A stretch of DNA of 64,000 nt from Alloascoidea africana. Its lineage: Eukaryota > Ascomycota > Alloascoideomycetes > Alloascoideales > Alloascoideaceae. The DNA is taken from assembly GCA_030581615.1 (NCBI GenBank), contig JAKTTT010000007.1:124001-188000 (forward strand). Reading direction: 5' to 3'. A model generated the notes under the pieces. It had not been told where the DNA came from and did no database searches. It saw nothing but the letters and a program-made list of their open reading frames with translations. Below are positions 35,849-47,064 of the stretch, piece after piece. Position 1 is the stretch's first letter. Each line of letters begins with the position of its first letter. Both the position numbers and the translations under genes were made by a program.

Positions 35849-37694
35849 ATTTGATCTGGAATTTTCTTGTTTATTCTATGAAAGCGCGGCTTAGTGTTTG
35901 TACAATTTGTTTAGAAATGGTTTGTTTGGATTGCACAATGATATATTGTTGGTTGCATACATTCCTGCTTTTTTTCTTTACACTGCTTCTTTATTTGCGC
36001 CTTGAGCCTTTTTCAAAGGTGATTTCAGAACAAGCAACTTTCAAACGTCTATAGTGCATGGTTAGAATGGATCAGGAAGGAAAAGGCAATAAAAAAAGGT
36101 TGGAACTCAAACGAAGGTGCCTACTCTAGTTGTCCAAACCTCTTTGTGCTGGGGAGCTTGGTCCGAGGCAGCGTAGATGTCGTGCGCAAGACCTGTTGTA
36201 AGGAGTGGCTTTATCGCAAAGGGCGTATTGTACTGTGTCCTCCTTTCTCGTTTGTTTGTTTTCTCTGGGCTTGGATAGTAGTCTCTCTCGTCCCAAACAA
36301 AACCCTTGCGCGGACGGATATGGGTCCAATTCGTAAAAGCCCGAGGTTGAAGTGAAAAATGGTCTAATCGGAGAAGAAAGAAAAGAAGGGAAGGAATGCA
36401 GTGATGAGGGACGGGGACTCTGAGGTGTCTGTGCCATATTAGCCCTGATGGGTATGGAGAACAGCCCTACATCCACACACCCGCGTCCCAGCGTGGAAAT
36501 GAGCGTGCGACATGGAGCTGCCACGCCAGCTAGAGGCTCTGAGCAGATGGGGGCACAGCATGGGTTGGGATGGCGGGACGATGGAGAAGAAGAGAAGGAT
36601 TATGAGTACCTGTTTGCGTGGCTCTTTCAGATCTGTTGGCACGAGTTGGCACGAATTGGGGGGAAGCTGAGGAAGATGCAAAGGGAAGAAAACAAGCTCC
36701 AGTATGGCAAGTCTGGTTATGGATTTGAAAAGGATACTACGATTATGACAGCTTGACACGAGCCATGTTCAAGACTCCAGCCATAGCCATTGATCGACAT
36801 TCTGGGGGCAATGTCGAGCATGAAGTACAGATCATCACAAATACAAGAGCGCTCCAGTGCTTTTCAAGCTTCAAGAGGCCCTGTGGGGGTTCTGCCGTGG
36901 AGAGCGAAGGTCGGACGATTAAAGTATGGGGAAAGGCACCAGGGTTCAGATAGCCATCCTGGAGAACAGCATGACCGGAGCAAAAAAGCTCCTTTTGCCC
37001 ACGCTGTAGCCGACACTGCTGCTGCTGCTGCTGCTGCTTTGTCCTCGTCGCAGCAGAGACCAGAGACCAGAATCGTGAATCGTGAATCGATGTCTTCTCA
37101 TTTTCTCGATGTTGCACTCTCTGAATCCGGCAATTCTCCCAGAGTTTGGGGACTGCTGGCCCGAGTGCGCGGCCCGAGCGCTCTCCGGCCGCATGGCTCC
37201 GTCACGTCACCGTGCGGTGGGCGTTTTCCAAAATCGACGTCATCTCCAGGCTAAGTTGGACGTGCGGGCTTCCATGCGTCTGATAAACCCGAAGCGCTCC
37301 TCCTCCCGAGTTGGGCGCCCACAGCGCTGCGACGGCCCAACTGGACAAGTGCGCCCATAATCCCCACCACAGACACGGTGGCAGACAGCTGGCTGGCAGT
37401 TGGCTGGCAGTTGGCTGGCGAAGAAGAGGAAGCGGGAAATGATGGTGGTGTTGCTGCCCTGGCTGGCATGGCATGGCATGGCGCTTCGGAAGCGCCCCGA
37501 TATTTCCTGCTGGCCCGAGCTGAGCTACGCGCGCTGACCTTTTCTGGCCTGAGCAGAGACCCCTGTTTATGCTTTTCGTTTTTAAGCCAGCATGCTTTCC
37601 AGAAATGAGAAAAGATAACAACTTTTTTTTGTTCTTTTCCTTCTCTCTCACCATCCCATTGCTTCTATCGAGCGCTTCCCCAATAGTCGATCTC
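35849..37694. promoter_or_regulatory. long divergent intergenic region
   Basis: 1.85 kb between the FMP27-type gene and the gene at 37695. It is GC-richer from about 36400 to 37520, with short tandem repeats: AGAGACC and GTGAATC units near 37060-37090 and GGCAGTTGGCT units at 37388-37421. No frame shows a domain. Its length suggests a regulated promoter for the rightward gene. Confidence 0.5.
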
Positions 37695-39248
37695 ATGGTT
37701 GCAAACCTTCCCGTCATTCACCACCACAGTATGACCCCCGAGGTTGCTGATTTCCTGTGCTCCACTGCCATCCCGATAAAGGGTCAGAGACACCCTAGAC
37801 AGAGACGGTGTTCCAGAGATTTACGGGCATTCTTGGCCAAATCAGAACAGCCAGCGACTCCATCCAAACCAAGAACTGATTTTCGGCCTTGTCTTTTTGA
37901 CCAAGAATCAGAAGATGGAGAATCTGATCTATCCTTGGACACAGAGTTTGATCTCCCAAAGTCACCTTCGTCACCGCAACCGCCCTCGCCCTCCGGACAG
38001 GAGGATCCTTGGCTCTGTCTCTACGAATCGCCACAACTCCATTCCCTAATGCTTTTCGACTCTCTGGTAGACGATTCGGATATCGTTGCCTCTTCTCCCT
38101 TGGACTGTGATAACTCTTTTTCAAGTACGCTTTCGTCCTGTTCTCCTCCTTCTTGTGCTTCTTTGAAAAGTATCAGCACACACGGTTCCTTATCTGGCTC
38201 GGCTTCTTTTTCCTATAGAAGCAGTATTATTACTCAACCCGTCCTCGAACCCGTAGACCCAAAGCTGCATCCCCTCGCCACCGTCACAACTATCGACTTA
38301 TCCTCAGAAGATGAAGATGAAGATGATAATGACAATGATGAACGTGATACTGAAGACGACATTAACGACCCCAACTCAACCACTGACAGCTTGAAAAATG
38401 AGTTGCCCAAGTCCGAATCCGAAACTGAGCCCGAAACTGGACCTTCAAAAACACAAAAGTTTGTTTCAAATCTAAGTCGCTCCTTAAAGGCAATAACTTC
38501 AATGGCCTCGAGTCTCACGCTTTCTCAACAAATTCTGATAGATTTTAGATTCAGTCCTCGGGCAACCGACGATCATGCCCCGTTCCCTCGACAAATTGTT
38601 GGAAATTCCAGACAGGGAGCCGATCCTGCTTCTTCTGCCTCCAGCGGCCCCTTAAAGTATGTTCCTATGAAGACCTATAGTATCAAAGAAATCCCACAAC
38701 AGGTTGCTGATCTCTCCTTAATCAGAGACAAGACCAGCATTCGCACAAGAGAAACCCGGCTGAATCCGAATTTTCTACGCGTTTACGCTCTCGAAACACA
38801 GATCAAAGAGAAAAATTTGGGTTTCACTGCAGCATCCCGTCACAGAGGTGATACCCCAAAGCTAAAACGTAAAGCCTTTGATATGGTTCTGTTGCCTCCC
38901 CGCACTGACCCAATAGTCACCCCAAGAATTGTCCTTGGAGATTACATCTACACTGGTCCTTCTTGTGAATGTACAGAAACTGAAGAAACTGGTGTTTCGA
39001 TCTCAGAGTCAACTTCTATTCCTCGATCCCAAAGCTTTTCCCGTCGTCGGTCCTCAACTGCATGGACAGGCTACCATTACAACAGACTAGCTGAGGTGGA
39101 ACACGGAACTTCTAGACACTTGAATGGTGCTGTGATTGACGCTTTTAGAAATTCAAAAGAACAATTTACTGTCAAGGACTGGTGTAACAAGAGATGGGTT
39201 GGAATCACATTTAACAATTCTGAGTCTTTGGTTCTGCGCAAACCATAA
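37695..39248 (+). CDS. disordered protein of unknown function with a conserved-looking central motif
   Basis: 517 residues from the ATG at 37695. An ATG at 37569 would add 42 residues, mostly hydrophobic and probably translated leader. Not recognised. Visible parts: an N-terminal motif (TPEVADFLCSTAIPIKG, then RHPRQRRCSRDLRAFLA), an acidic Ser/Pro-rich middle with a long Asp/Glu run near residues 203-225, and a better-ordered block near 320-400 including MKTYSIKEIPQQVADLS, RETRLNPNFLRVYALE and PKLKRKAFDMVLLPPR. The short basic and hydrophobic motifs set in disorder suggest a regulatory or adaptor protein. Codon use looks like its neighbours. Whether homologues exist was not tested. Confidence 0.72.
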   Translation: MVANLPVIHHHSMTPEVADFLCSTAIPIKGQRHPRQRRCSRDLRAFLAKSEQPATPSKPRTDFRPCLFDQESEDGESDLSLDTEFDLPKSPSSPQPPSPSGQEDPWLCLYESPQLHSLMLFDSLVDDSDIVASSPLDCDNSFSSTLSSCSPPSCASLKSISTHGSLSGSASFSYRSSIITQPVLEPVDPKLHPLATVTTIDLSSEDEDEDDNDNDERDTEDDINDPNSTTDSLKNELPKSESETEPETGPSKTQKFVSNLSRSLKAITSMASSLTLSQQILIDFRFSPRATDDHAPFPRQIVGNSRQGADPASSASSGPLKYVPMKTYSIKEIPQQVADLSLIRDKTSIRTRETRLNPNFLRVYALETQIKEKNLGFTAASRHRGDTPKLKRKAFDMVLLPPRTDPIVTPRIVLGDYIYTGPSCECTETEETGVSISESTSIPRSQSFSRRRSSTAWTGYHYNRLAEVEHGTSRHLNGAVIDAFRNSKEQFTVKDWCNKRWVGITFNNSESLVLRKP

Positions 39249-41641
39249 TTATGACCAGAAACAAAAAAAAAAAAAAAAAAATAGAAACAAAAAAACAATT
39301 AATAATTAACGAGGCATTTTTCCTTGCTTTTCCTTATCGTTTCTTTCTTTTGAAACGTCTTATGCCACATTGTGTTGGGCACATCAACCGGTTTGCTATC
39401 TTCTTTTTATTCTTTCAATGAACAAACATTCTTGCTTTTCCTTCATATATAGTTCTTTTCTTATTTTCCTCTTAGTTTGGTTAAATAGTGTTGCATATCC
39501 AGCATATCTTTTTTTTTTTTTTTTGGTTTTCTTCATGTTTGCGATACACAAAGACGTTAACACACAGTACGGTATATATGCAGATATGAGCAAGCGGACA
39601 ACATTTAGCATGCTTTGTTTTTCTTCCTTTTTTTGTTACTTCCTCTTTGTTTTCAATCTAATGGGACTCAGAAATGAACTCAAGTATTTAAATTTTTTTT
39701 TGTAAATCACGCAAATGATTCTGTTCTTACATAGACAATAGTCAATAAACTGGACTGTTCATAGGAACCACGAACTACAAAAAATGACACAGTATAGGGG
39801 TATAGCATGAAATCGATCCCCTACGTCTGGGGAGAAGAAGGAGCAAGGAGGGCTAGCTTTAATACTGGAAAGCTAAACCATTTTGCAAATAACACTGGAA
39901 TATCCCGATCTTGGAATTTCCCAAAACAGTTATCCGCTACCATGGGGAAACATATCGAATATAAATTAAATATTACGTTAACCCAAGATTTTCTGTCAAG
40001 TTTTAGATTACCATCTCACGTTGATAACGAAACGATTTGGGTGTACAGATAAGAGTCGGCTATTTTACGGTCATTCTTTTTTTTTTTTTTTCCCTCCTTC
40101 CATGCCTCACCCCTGTTGTAGCACCTGGGTTGAAGAAAATGTACTGGGTGTATGTCAAAAGATTTCTATTAGTGTAATTTCAAGTAGAAAAAGTGATAAA
40201 TCACACTGTGCAAGCATTCTTGAAGGAAAATCAAAATTGATCTGAACGAACCTTTGTGTTTCTTCAATCTCCGAACTTGTTACATGAGAAACCTCCATAG
40301 CATATTACTCAAACATTTGAATCTACTAGTTAACAGGATTATTCACAAATAGACAACCACTTTTCTCAAACCCATGTTTCTCAATAGCCAAGAATCCTTG
40401 TGCATAATATAATCCTGACTTGCCTGCTTCGCAACTCCCCCACACGATTATTCTCCTACGTCAAAGAACAGCAAACCAAAGCCCCTAAAAAAATCAATTT
40501 TCAATTGCGATTGGGATAATTGATCTCAGACCTGAGCTGAGCTGGTGGCCCTTGCCACCACATCACATATCCGCATTTCAGTGACTGTTATCATCTTGCA
40601 GATTCCCAGTGACCATCGATGCAATCCATGCCCACCCAAGCTTACAGGTAGGGTGCTACTCCTCGGAACGATGACCGGGCGCTTGTGCACCGTCTGCCTG
40701 TATATATCGCAGACTCACAGCGAAGGTGAGCTCGATTCCGGATTCAATGTCGGACCAGATGTCACTGTCGCTGTTCTCTCTGTCACAGATCGAAACCGCC
40801 AGAGAGATTGAGGCAATGCTCTAAATGATACAGAGATTTCACGTAGGTTCCTATAATTTCTTTGCTTTTCGTTTGTTTATGCTTGGGCAAGCATAAGATT
40901 ACTGATAAAAAATAAACAAGAAAAATATGAAAGCTTATCGGATTGCTTTGTTGTGCTTCAAAGGTACTCTCTGTTGTAGGAATCTATGTGGCTTCCCTGA
41001 TTTCTTCTAAGCACGTTGCAACAGTTTTCCAATGATGGCCGTAAGGACCCAAAATGGATGTTGATTGACGTACCTCTAGATTTATTTGCCACTGTCCTTA
41101 TGAATTTGTAACCTCTTTTACTTACGATAAAATCGTTCGTAGGAATTTACATTATTAGAAAATCATTCTACTTTATAAACAGAAAAAGTAATATTCATTG
41201 TTCTCGAGGGTGGTTCCAATACTCGCGTTCCTGTATCTCGCATGCTTATACTGACAATGATAAAGTATACAGAGCCAAAAAGTGCCAGCATTTTATCGAG
41301 CATTTTTTGTCATCCAGGTTGCTAAGAAACAATCAGTGGCTTCATTCACCCATCCCATTGACGTTCCTGCGCACAGGAATACCGTTAGAAACATATCTTT
41401 GTGGTGATACAATTCTAGAACAGTCTAAGATAAAAGATTCCCCTAAGCTAGCGTCAATTGATACTCCAGGTTTGCACAAACAAAGTGTTGGTAAAACTAT
41501 TAGGAACAGGATAGATGTCCTTTTGCATTCTAAAAGATGCCAACTTTTTCTTTGTTTATATTAGCTATCAGGCTGAAAAATCCAGATTTGAACTTTTATG
41601 TAATCACTGGCATTTTTTATTTGATATAGGCGTTCAAATGT
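39249..41641. other. left part of the accessory island, no intact gene seen
   Basis: AT-rich stretch with long T and A runs (39262-39280, 39510-39527, 40077-40090). A block at about 40510-40810 is distinctly more GC-rich than its surroundings and carries an 88-codon frame without a recognisable domain. It could be the relic of a gene. Nothing else was recognised. Confidence 0.45.
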
Positions 41642-41706
41642 CTAGTGGTGGAAGCCGGTGAGCATGGAGAAGTAAAGTATACTGGCATTGTTGGGAAGTA
41701 GCCATG

Positions 41707-41750
41707 GAGAAATATGTTGCGTATTTTCGCCATGCAACATATTTTCTCCA
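41707..41750. repeat. 44-bp hairpin in the 3' flank of RING gene 1
   Basis: Inverted arms GGAGAAATATGTTGC and GCAACATATTTTCTCC enclose a 13-bp loop, with one base bulged. The same hairpin is kept at 44886-44929. In the minus-strand transcript it would lie about 770 nt beyond the stop codon of the RING gene. Confidence 0.75.
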
Positions 41751-42522
41751 CAGCCCAGATAGACACCGGGTTGAAGAGCAAGCACCGAGTCTTCGGGTAG
41801 ACACAGCAATGAAATGGCAGCTTGGAGGACCGTCGCATTACAACGCCCCGGGTGCATAAAAAGTTAGGGTTGCATACGACCGCGTTTTTCTGCGTCGTGG
41901 TTCTTGATGGCGCTTTGTGGTTACTTCGTGGTGCTTCATGGTGCTTCCTGGTGCTTCCTGGTGAAGCAAATATGTGAAAAATGCCCATGGGCCAAGCCGC
42001 CAAAGCAATTCGTATTGCTACTATAAATACATAAAAATCACAAAAGAACTTATACTGCTGGGGTTTTCCCCAATCAATAGTTCATTCCGGATGCAAACTG
42101 TTGACTCTCCCACACTATTTCGACTGTGAGCTACTGGAGACAGAGAGTCGAACCAAATGGCTGGCCTACCCATGGGTTTGACATGTTCTGATGGTTTAGA
42201 ATAAATAGAGGAGCAGTGAGCAGATTTCAACAAGACACGATGGTTCAAAGCCAAGTTTTGATCAAGTAGGACAACTAGCGCTTATAGTGATCATCTCCTC
42301 GTATACTCAGATGAACTGACAAGATTGCGATAGAGCCATTTCTTTGATACCTCGCTTTGCATTAACAATCGCTCTCAAGTATCGTAAAATAAATTCCCTT
42401 TACACTAGACCTTTTGTAGAAGGAATGTTTGGTGCATTTTATCAGTTCCATCCCACAGAGGTCCACGGATGGTTAAAGCTATCAGCGAATATCATTCTGG
42501 CTGACAAACTTTGAGCTCACCA

Positions 42523-42544
42523 TCAACTTTCAGAGGTATTCACA

Positions 42545-42576
<32 letters not shown>

Positions 42577-43125
42577 TTGTTGTTGTTGTTCTTCTTCTTC
42601 TTCTCTTTGAGGTCTGTCTCGTATGTCCTGTCGACAGATGGGACATTTAGGACTTTCTCGATATAACCACTGGTCTATGCAAATAACGTGATAGAGATGG
42701 TTACAGGGAAGCACTCGAAGTAGCCATTCGTCTTCGAAATCCTCGAGACAGAACGTACAGGATTTTAAGTTTGAAGCATCATAGCCCAAGTGAGAAGGAT
42801 GGTCTTTCAACTGTTTCCATTCTTTATAAGTGTAGAGCTCTGAATTTTGATTAATGATTTTCTCTGAGATTACTTGTTCGGAATCTCCTTCAGCTTCTCC
42901 TGGTTGTTGTGGTGCATCTTCATCTCCGATTTCTCTTTGAATCGAACCATCTAGTTCTCTCAACATTGGTTCCAAGTTTTCCAAAGCTGCCTCTTCATCA
43001 AATGGTCGGTGAACTCGTTCCTCTCTATTCCAGAAATTGTCCTTGATAAATACAAAAGTAATAAAAAGGATCAAGCCCACGTAAAACATGATATCTGAAG
43101 AACCGTCGCTTTCGTTTGCTTTCAT
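42523..43125 (-). CDS. membrane RING-H2 protein, copy 1 (probable E3 ubiquitin ligase)
   Basis: 200 residues. A single hydrophobic segment near residues 12-28 (MFYVGLILFITFVFI) is followed by an acidic linker, then the block shared by all four copies: INQNSELYTYKEWKQLKDHP, then the RING-H2 finger C-x2-C-x14-C-x-H-x2-H-x2-C-x11-C-x2-C (CTFCLEDF, LPCNHLYHVICIDQW, CPICRQDI). The Trp five residues after the sixth ligand and the Pro between the last Cys pair are the usual E2-contact positions. A single-pass helix plus RING-H2 recalls ATL-type ligases, but homology beyond the RING is not claimed. This copy alone has a Glu/Gln-rich tail from a TTC/TTG microsatellite at 42544-42605. It is the most diverged in the membrane segment and linker. 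Confidence 0.85.
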
Positions 43126-43210
43126 TGTTTTTGAAGAATAGAAGAGTGAATGTCAATCCTTTAGTTTGATTAAAAAACAGGTATCTTATAGGTTGGCAGA
43201 GTTGAGTCAA

Positions 43211-44633
43211 GGAAATCCCAAACTATTTATATTTATTTTTGTATTTTGTTTTTTGGTTAGGACGGCTAGGACAATAAATATATGCCTTTAGAAAACCTTT
43301 GTTGTAAAATAGACCTTAACAAATTAGGTTCATAAAAGGTGCCCAAGTTATAGGTGCGTTAGATATACTTGTCTTCCCTTGTTGATTATCAAAAGGCTAA
43401 TTTCTAGGAGTTTGTTACTTTACGCTTTTTTTCAGCTGGGCTAATTGTGCGCTTTTATCAATCCTTCGCATAGCACTTCAAAACCAAAATTTCATCTGAT
43501 ATTCTGTAGTTATGAAGGAACTACGAACAGGTACCGCTATGTAGATGAACCTAAAGGCTTTCAGAAAAGAAGTTGAAAGAATATTTTGTATATCTTCTCG
43601 ATCATTTTCTTTAGCATGGCCCACTTGGGGCGTTGCATTATATTTTGTTAATATTTCTTCTGTGTTTGGAACTATATACCGCCACTGAAAGGAATTCGCT
43701 TGTACTTTCAGCTTGTTAAACTGGCTGATTCTCAAGGTATTCAGCCTTTTAATGGATTGAACACTGGGCGTTTGGTCTGAATGGCAAACAAAGCTGAAGG
43801 GCCTAGAAAACCAAACGCTGAAAATTCCAAAAGCAGAGAAGAACTAATCTCATATAAAGAGTGACCTTGATTCAATTATTCAAAGGAAAAAGATAAACGG
43901 ATTTAATTGTAGAGAAAAGGAAAGAAAATGCTTCAGAGCTGGGATAGAAAAAAGGATTATATACTTAGATACTGGCAAATATTTGTAACTATAAGCGTTA
44001 AGATTAATGAAACTAAAGATTTCCACGAGCTCTTCAATGCTTTCGTACAAATTTTCTCCCTCATCCAGAGGAATCCCAGAAATCCGGGGAATAGAGCTAC
44101 ACTCAGAATCTCTCTTATATCAGGATGCAAAATTTGGACCTTAATAAAGTAAATGCCCTACTACTCAAATCCCAACCAACGAAGATCTGTCACAGGCTCA
44201 ACTTTGACTCCGTGAAACGTTTGTGTCAACAATTGTGATAACCAGAAACAATGGACCAAATCTGAACCTAAATTTTGAACTAAGACTTACAGTGTTGGCG
44301 TCAAACCACAACAAACACAAACGCGGACACTAGAAATGGAAACCCCGATTATGGCATATCTTGAAAAAAAAAAGATTCCAAACGTCAATCGCACAAACAT
44401 GATTGTTAATGTTCAAAGAATGTATGAGGTTGGACCCACCAGCTGATAGTGTGAGGTTCACCACCATCCCCACTATTTTACAGTTTCATTTTCTACATTG
44501 ATAAATGTCAAATCCCAGCCAATTTGTTAGTCAAATATTTACGCTCAACACCATTTTAGTCTTGCAGCGATTACACTCCTATGCTGTTAGAATTCACTTT
44601 AATAATTTGTATATCTATGTACTTTTGAGATCA
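43211..44633. other. spacer between RING units 1 and 2
   Basis: About 1.4 kb of AT-rich DNA not shared with the other units. An 85-codon minus-strand frame at 43478-43735 has no recognisable domain. No gene is called. Confidence 0.5.
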
Positions 44634-44733
44634 CCATCATCACCATATACAAGGCTCAGTTTTTACCAAATGCAAGTCATTTTCTGTTGACTTGCCTTCG
44701 AGCAAAACTGAGCCTTGTGTATGGTGATGATGG
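44634..44733. repeat. 100-bp nested palindrome at the edge of RING unit 2
   Basis: Outer arms 44634-44664 and 44703-44733 are near-perfect inverted repeats of 31 bp (core AAGGCTCAGTTTT). Inside them GCAAGTCA (44672-44679) and TGACTTGC (44688-44695) form a second inverted pair. The whole can fold into one long hairpin or cruciform. No target-site duplication was evident, so its origin (foldback element or rearrangement scar) is open. Confidence 0.8.
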
Positions 44734-44885
44734 AGATGAAGATGAAACAGAAGGGCATTTTTTTGTTCTTGGTGTTGGTGTTGGTGTTGTTGTTGTTGAT
44801 GATGATGGTGATGGCGACTGGTTTGTGGTAGAAGCCGGTGAGCATGGAGAAGTAAAGTATGCTGGCATTGGTGGGAAGTAGCCAT

Positions 44886-44929
44886 GGAGAAATATGTTGC
44901 GTATTTTCGCCATGCAACATATTTTCTCC
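44886..44929. repeat. 44-bp hairpin in the 3' flank of RING gene 2
   Basis: Same inverted repeat as at 41707-41750, here unchanged in both arms and loop. Confidence 0.75.
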
Positions 44930-45760
44930 ACAGCCCAGATAGACATCGGGTTGGTTCAAAAGTCCCGAGTCTTCGGGTAGACACAGCAATTAAATGGCAC
45001 CTTTTAGGACCGTCGCATCACAACGCCCCGGGTACAGAAAGAGTTAGGGTTGCATAAGACCGCGTTTTTCTGCGTCGTGGTTCTTGGTGGCGCTTTGTGG
45101 TTACTTCGTGGTGCTTCATGGTGCTTCGTGGTGAAGCAAATATGTGAAAAATGCCCATGGGCCAAGCCGCCAAAGCAATTCGTATTGCTACTATAAATAC
45201 ATAAAAATCACAAAAGAGCTTATACTGCAGGGGTTCCCCAATCAATAGTTCATTCTGGATGCAAACTGCTGACTCTCCCAGAATATCCCGACTGTGAGTG
45301 CTACTGGAGACAGAGAGTCGTACCAAATGGCTGGCCTACCGATGGGTTTGACATTTTCTGATGGTTTAGAATCAATAGAGGAGCAGTGAGCAGATTTCAA
45401 CAAGACACGATGGTTCAAAGCCAAGTTTTGATCAAGTAGGACAACTAGCGCTTATAGTGATCATCTCCTCGTATACTCAGATGAACTGAGAAGCTTGCGA
45501 TAGAGCCATTTCTTTGCTACCTCGCTTTGCATTTTAACAACCGCTCTCAAATATCGTAAAATAAATTCCTTTCCTCTAGACCTTTGGCAGAAGGAATCTT
45601 AGTCGCATTTTATCAGTTCCACCTCGCTAATATGCCAAGGGGTCTATAGATAATGGAAGACACCGTATAATGTCGTTTAAATGCTTTGAAAGTTTGACTA
45701 CTATCCAGGACACGCGGACAGGCTTTGAGCTCACCATCAACTACCAGAGGCATTCGCATC

Positions 45761-46252
45761 TCATCTTTGTGGTCTATCTCGTATGTCCTGTCGACAGATG
45801 GGACATTTAGGACTTTCTCGATGTAACCACTGATCTATGCAAATAACGTGGTAAAGATGGTTACAGGGAAGCACTCGAAGTAGCCATTCGTCTTGGAAAT
45901 CCTCGAGGCAGAAAGTACAGGATTGTAAGTTTGAAGCATCATAACCCAAATGAGAAGGATGGTCTTTCAACTGTTTCCATTCTTTATAAGTATAGAGCTC
46001 TGAGTTTTGATTAATAACTTCTTCTGAAATTCCGGTGGAATTTAGATTATTTGGACCGGTGCCTGCTCCATCATCGCCATTTGGATCGACTCCAACCTGT
46101 TGGCCATCAACTAGTGGTACTCCCGCCTCTTCATCAGGGTTTTGCTGTGCATTTTTCCTTCGTTTGCCTACCGCAATGATCACGAACCCTAAGATCAAGC
46201 CGACCAAAGTGAAGGTGCCCATAAGAATGGAAATAAAGTTATGCCCACCCAT
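45761..46252 (-). CDS. membrane RING-H2 protein, copy 2 (probable E3 ubiquitin ligase)
   Basis: 163 residues from the ATG at 46252-46250. The frame is open upstream, but only a TTG precedes and the ATG aligns with the start of the other copies. One membrane helix lies near residues 7-29 (MGTFTLVGLILGFVIIAV) with a basic stop-transfer patch (GKRRKN) after it. The linker is short and Gly/Asn/Asp-rich. The conserved part starts at GISEEVINQNSELYTY and runs through the same C3H2C3 finger, with a His for Tyr change in QWLHRESPKC. The protein ends soon after the RING and lacks the tail of copies 1, 3 and 4. The helix would place the RING on the cytosolic side if the N-terminus faces the lumen or exterior. 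Confidence 0.86.
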   Translation of the reverse strand: MGGHNFISILMGTFTLVGLILGFVIIAVGKRRKNAQQNPDEEAGVPLVDGQQVGVDPNGDDGAGTGPNNLNSTGISEEVINQNSELYTYKEWKQLKDHPSHLGYDASNLQSCTFCLEDFQDEWLLRVLPCNHLYHVICIDQWLHRESPKCPICRQDIRDRPQR

Positions 46253-46980
46253 TTTGCTATCGGAGGGGGAAAAAACCAGATTCCAATCGAAATTAAACGG
46301 AGTGTCAAACACAGCATTCTTTTGTATTCTAATCAGGCTAGCAGTACTCAAAACAGCTGCAAGTTAACTGGGGGAAAGGGGGCCGTTCTTCTGTGTGCTT
46401 GGCATGCGATCTTCAATGCCGCTAAGCCCAGTCCGGGGAAAGGAAATGCAATAGGTCCATGCTTGAGTGGTCTTCTTGACTTGGGCTAGGTTGCTGCCAA
46501 ACAGAACTCCAACACGTGCTTGAGAAGGTTACCTGGAAGTGTTTAAAGCTATGCTTGTTGCTCTTTTTTTCCCGTCCTTATTCTCTCAGAGAAAGAACCA
46601 AGTAAGTCATAAGTTGGCATGCAAAATTGACCGGTTCGATCACGAAATGGGGGTGCTGTTCAAGGTGGGTGCATCTTAGGAGCATCTTGCCCTTTGAAAA
46701 CTTTCCGTTTCAATGGCTTTGCCAAGTGTGATTGAGATGATCTACCCATTAATTTCGATACCTATGCATGGAACATGCAATTCATAGAAAAAAAGCGAAA
46801 TCAATAAATGTGGCTCTAACATTGTTTGTCTACTATTCTCTTGCATTAGCAGCTATAAGGGAAACCCCACAACTACTGAAATCATTTTGCTAGGAGTATC
46901 TCTTGAGCATTTGAATATCGCTAGCATGTAGTGGTCGTAAATATACGGATGTTGAAAAGTATGGGTCTTGAACAGGTGCA
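46253..46980. promoter_or_regulatory. promoter region of RING gene 2
   Basis: Diverged but alignable to the promoters of copies 3 and 4. It contains the shared GTCCGGGGAAA element at 46431, 179 bp before the ATG, and a G-rich run (GGGGGAAAGGGGG) near 46372. Confidence 0.55.
46431..46441 (-). promoter_or_regulatory. conserved GTCCGGGGAAA element upstream of RING gene 2
   Basis: Plus-strand GTCCGGGGAAA, found at the same relative place in all three related promoters. CCCCGGAC on the coding strand combines a CCGG core with a stress-element-like CCCC run. The binding factor is unknown. Confidence 0.45.
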
Positions 46981-47064
46981 GCGATCATCAACCTTTGAAA
47001 TGCATTGAATCATAACGCCCTTGTGGCGATGAAGGTTTAACACGTATAGAAAGGGTCAAAATCT

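Larger units (their letters stand above)
41642..43210. repeat. RING-array unit 1 (gene plus 3' flank)
   Basis: The downstream flank of RING gene 1 (41642-42448) matches the flank of gene 2 (44822-45622) at high identity. Similarity resumes at the gene ends (42505 and 45722) and continues through the RING coding part. Weaker similarity to units 3 and 4 can be seen, for example a shared word block with ATGAACTG-CAAG-TTGC near 42310. Confidence 0.8.
44822..46500. repeat. RING-array unit 2 (3' flank, gene and promoter)
   Basis: It matches unit 1 through the 3' flank. Its promoter side (46350-46930) matches the promoters of units 3 and 4, so this unit links the two subgroups of the array. Confidence 0.75.

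Noticed and set aside
37569-37694. Signal-peptide-like 42-residue start of the 37.7-kb gene
   Set aside because: The hydrophobic stretch comes from a pyrimidine-rich leader typical of promoters here, and the rest of the protein looks nuclear or cytosolic. Kept only as an alternative start.
43478-43735. 85-codon frame between RING units 1 and 2
   Set aside because: It has no domain, no second copy in the array and AT-rich codon content.
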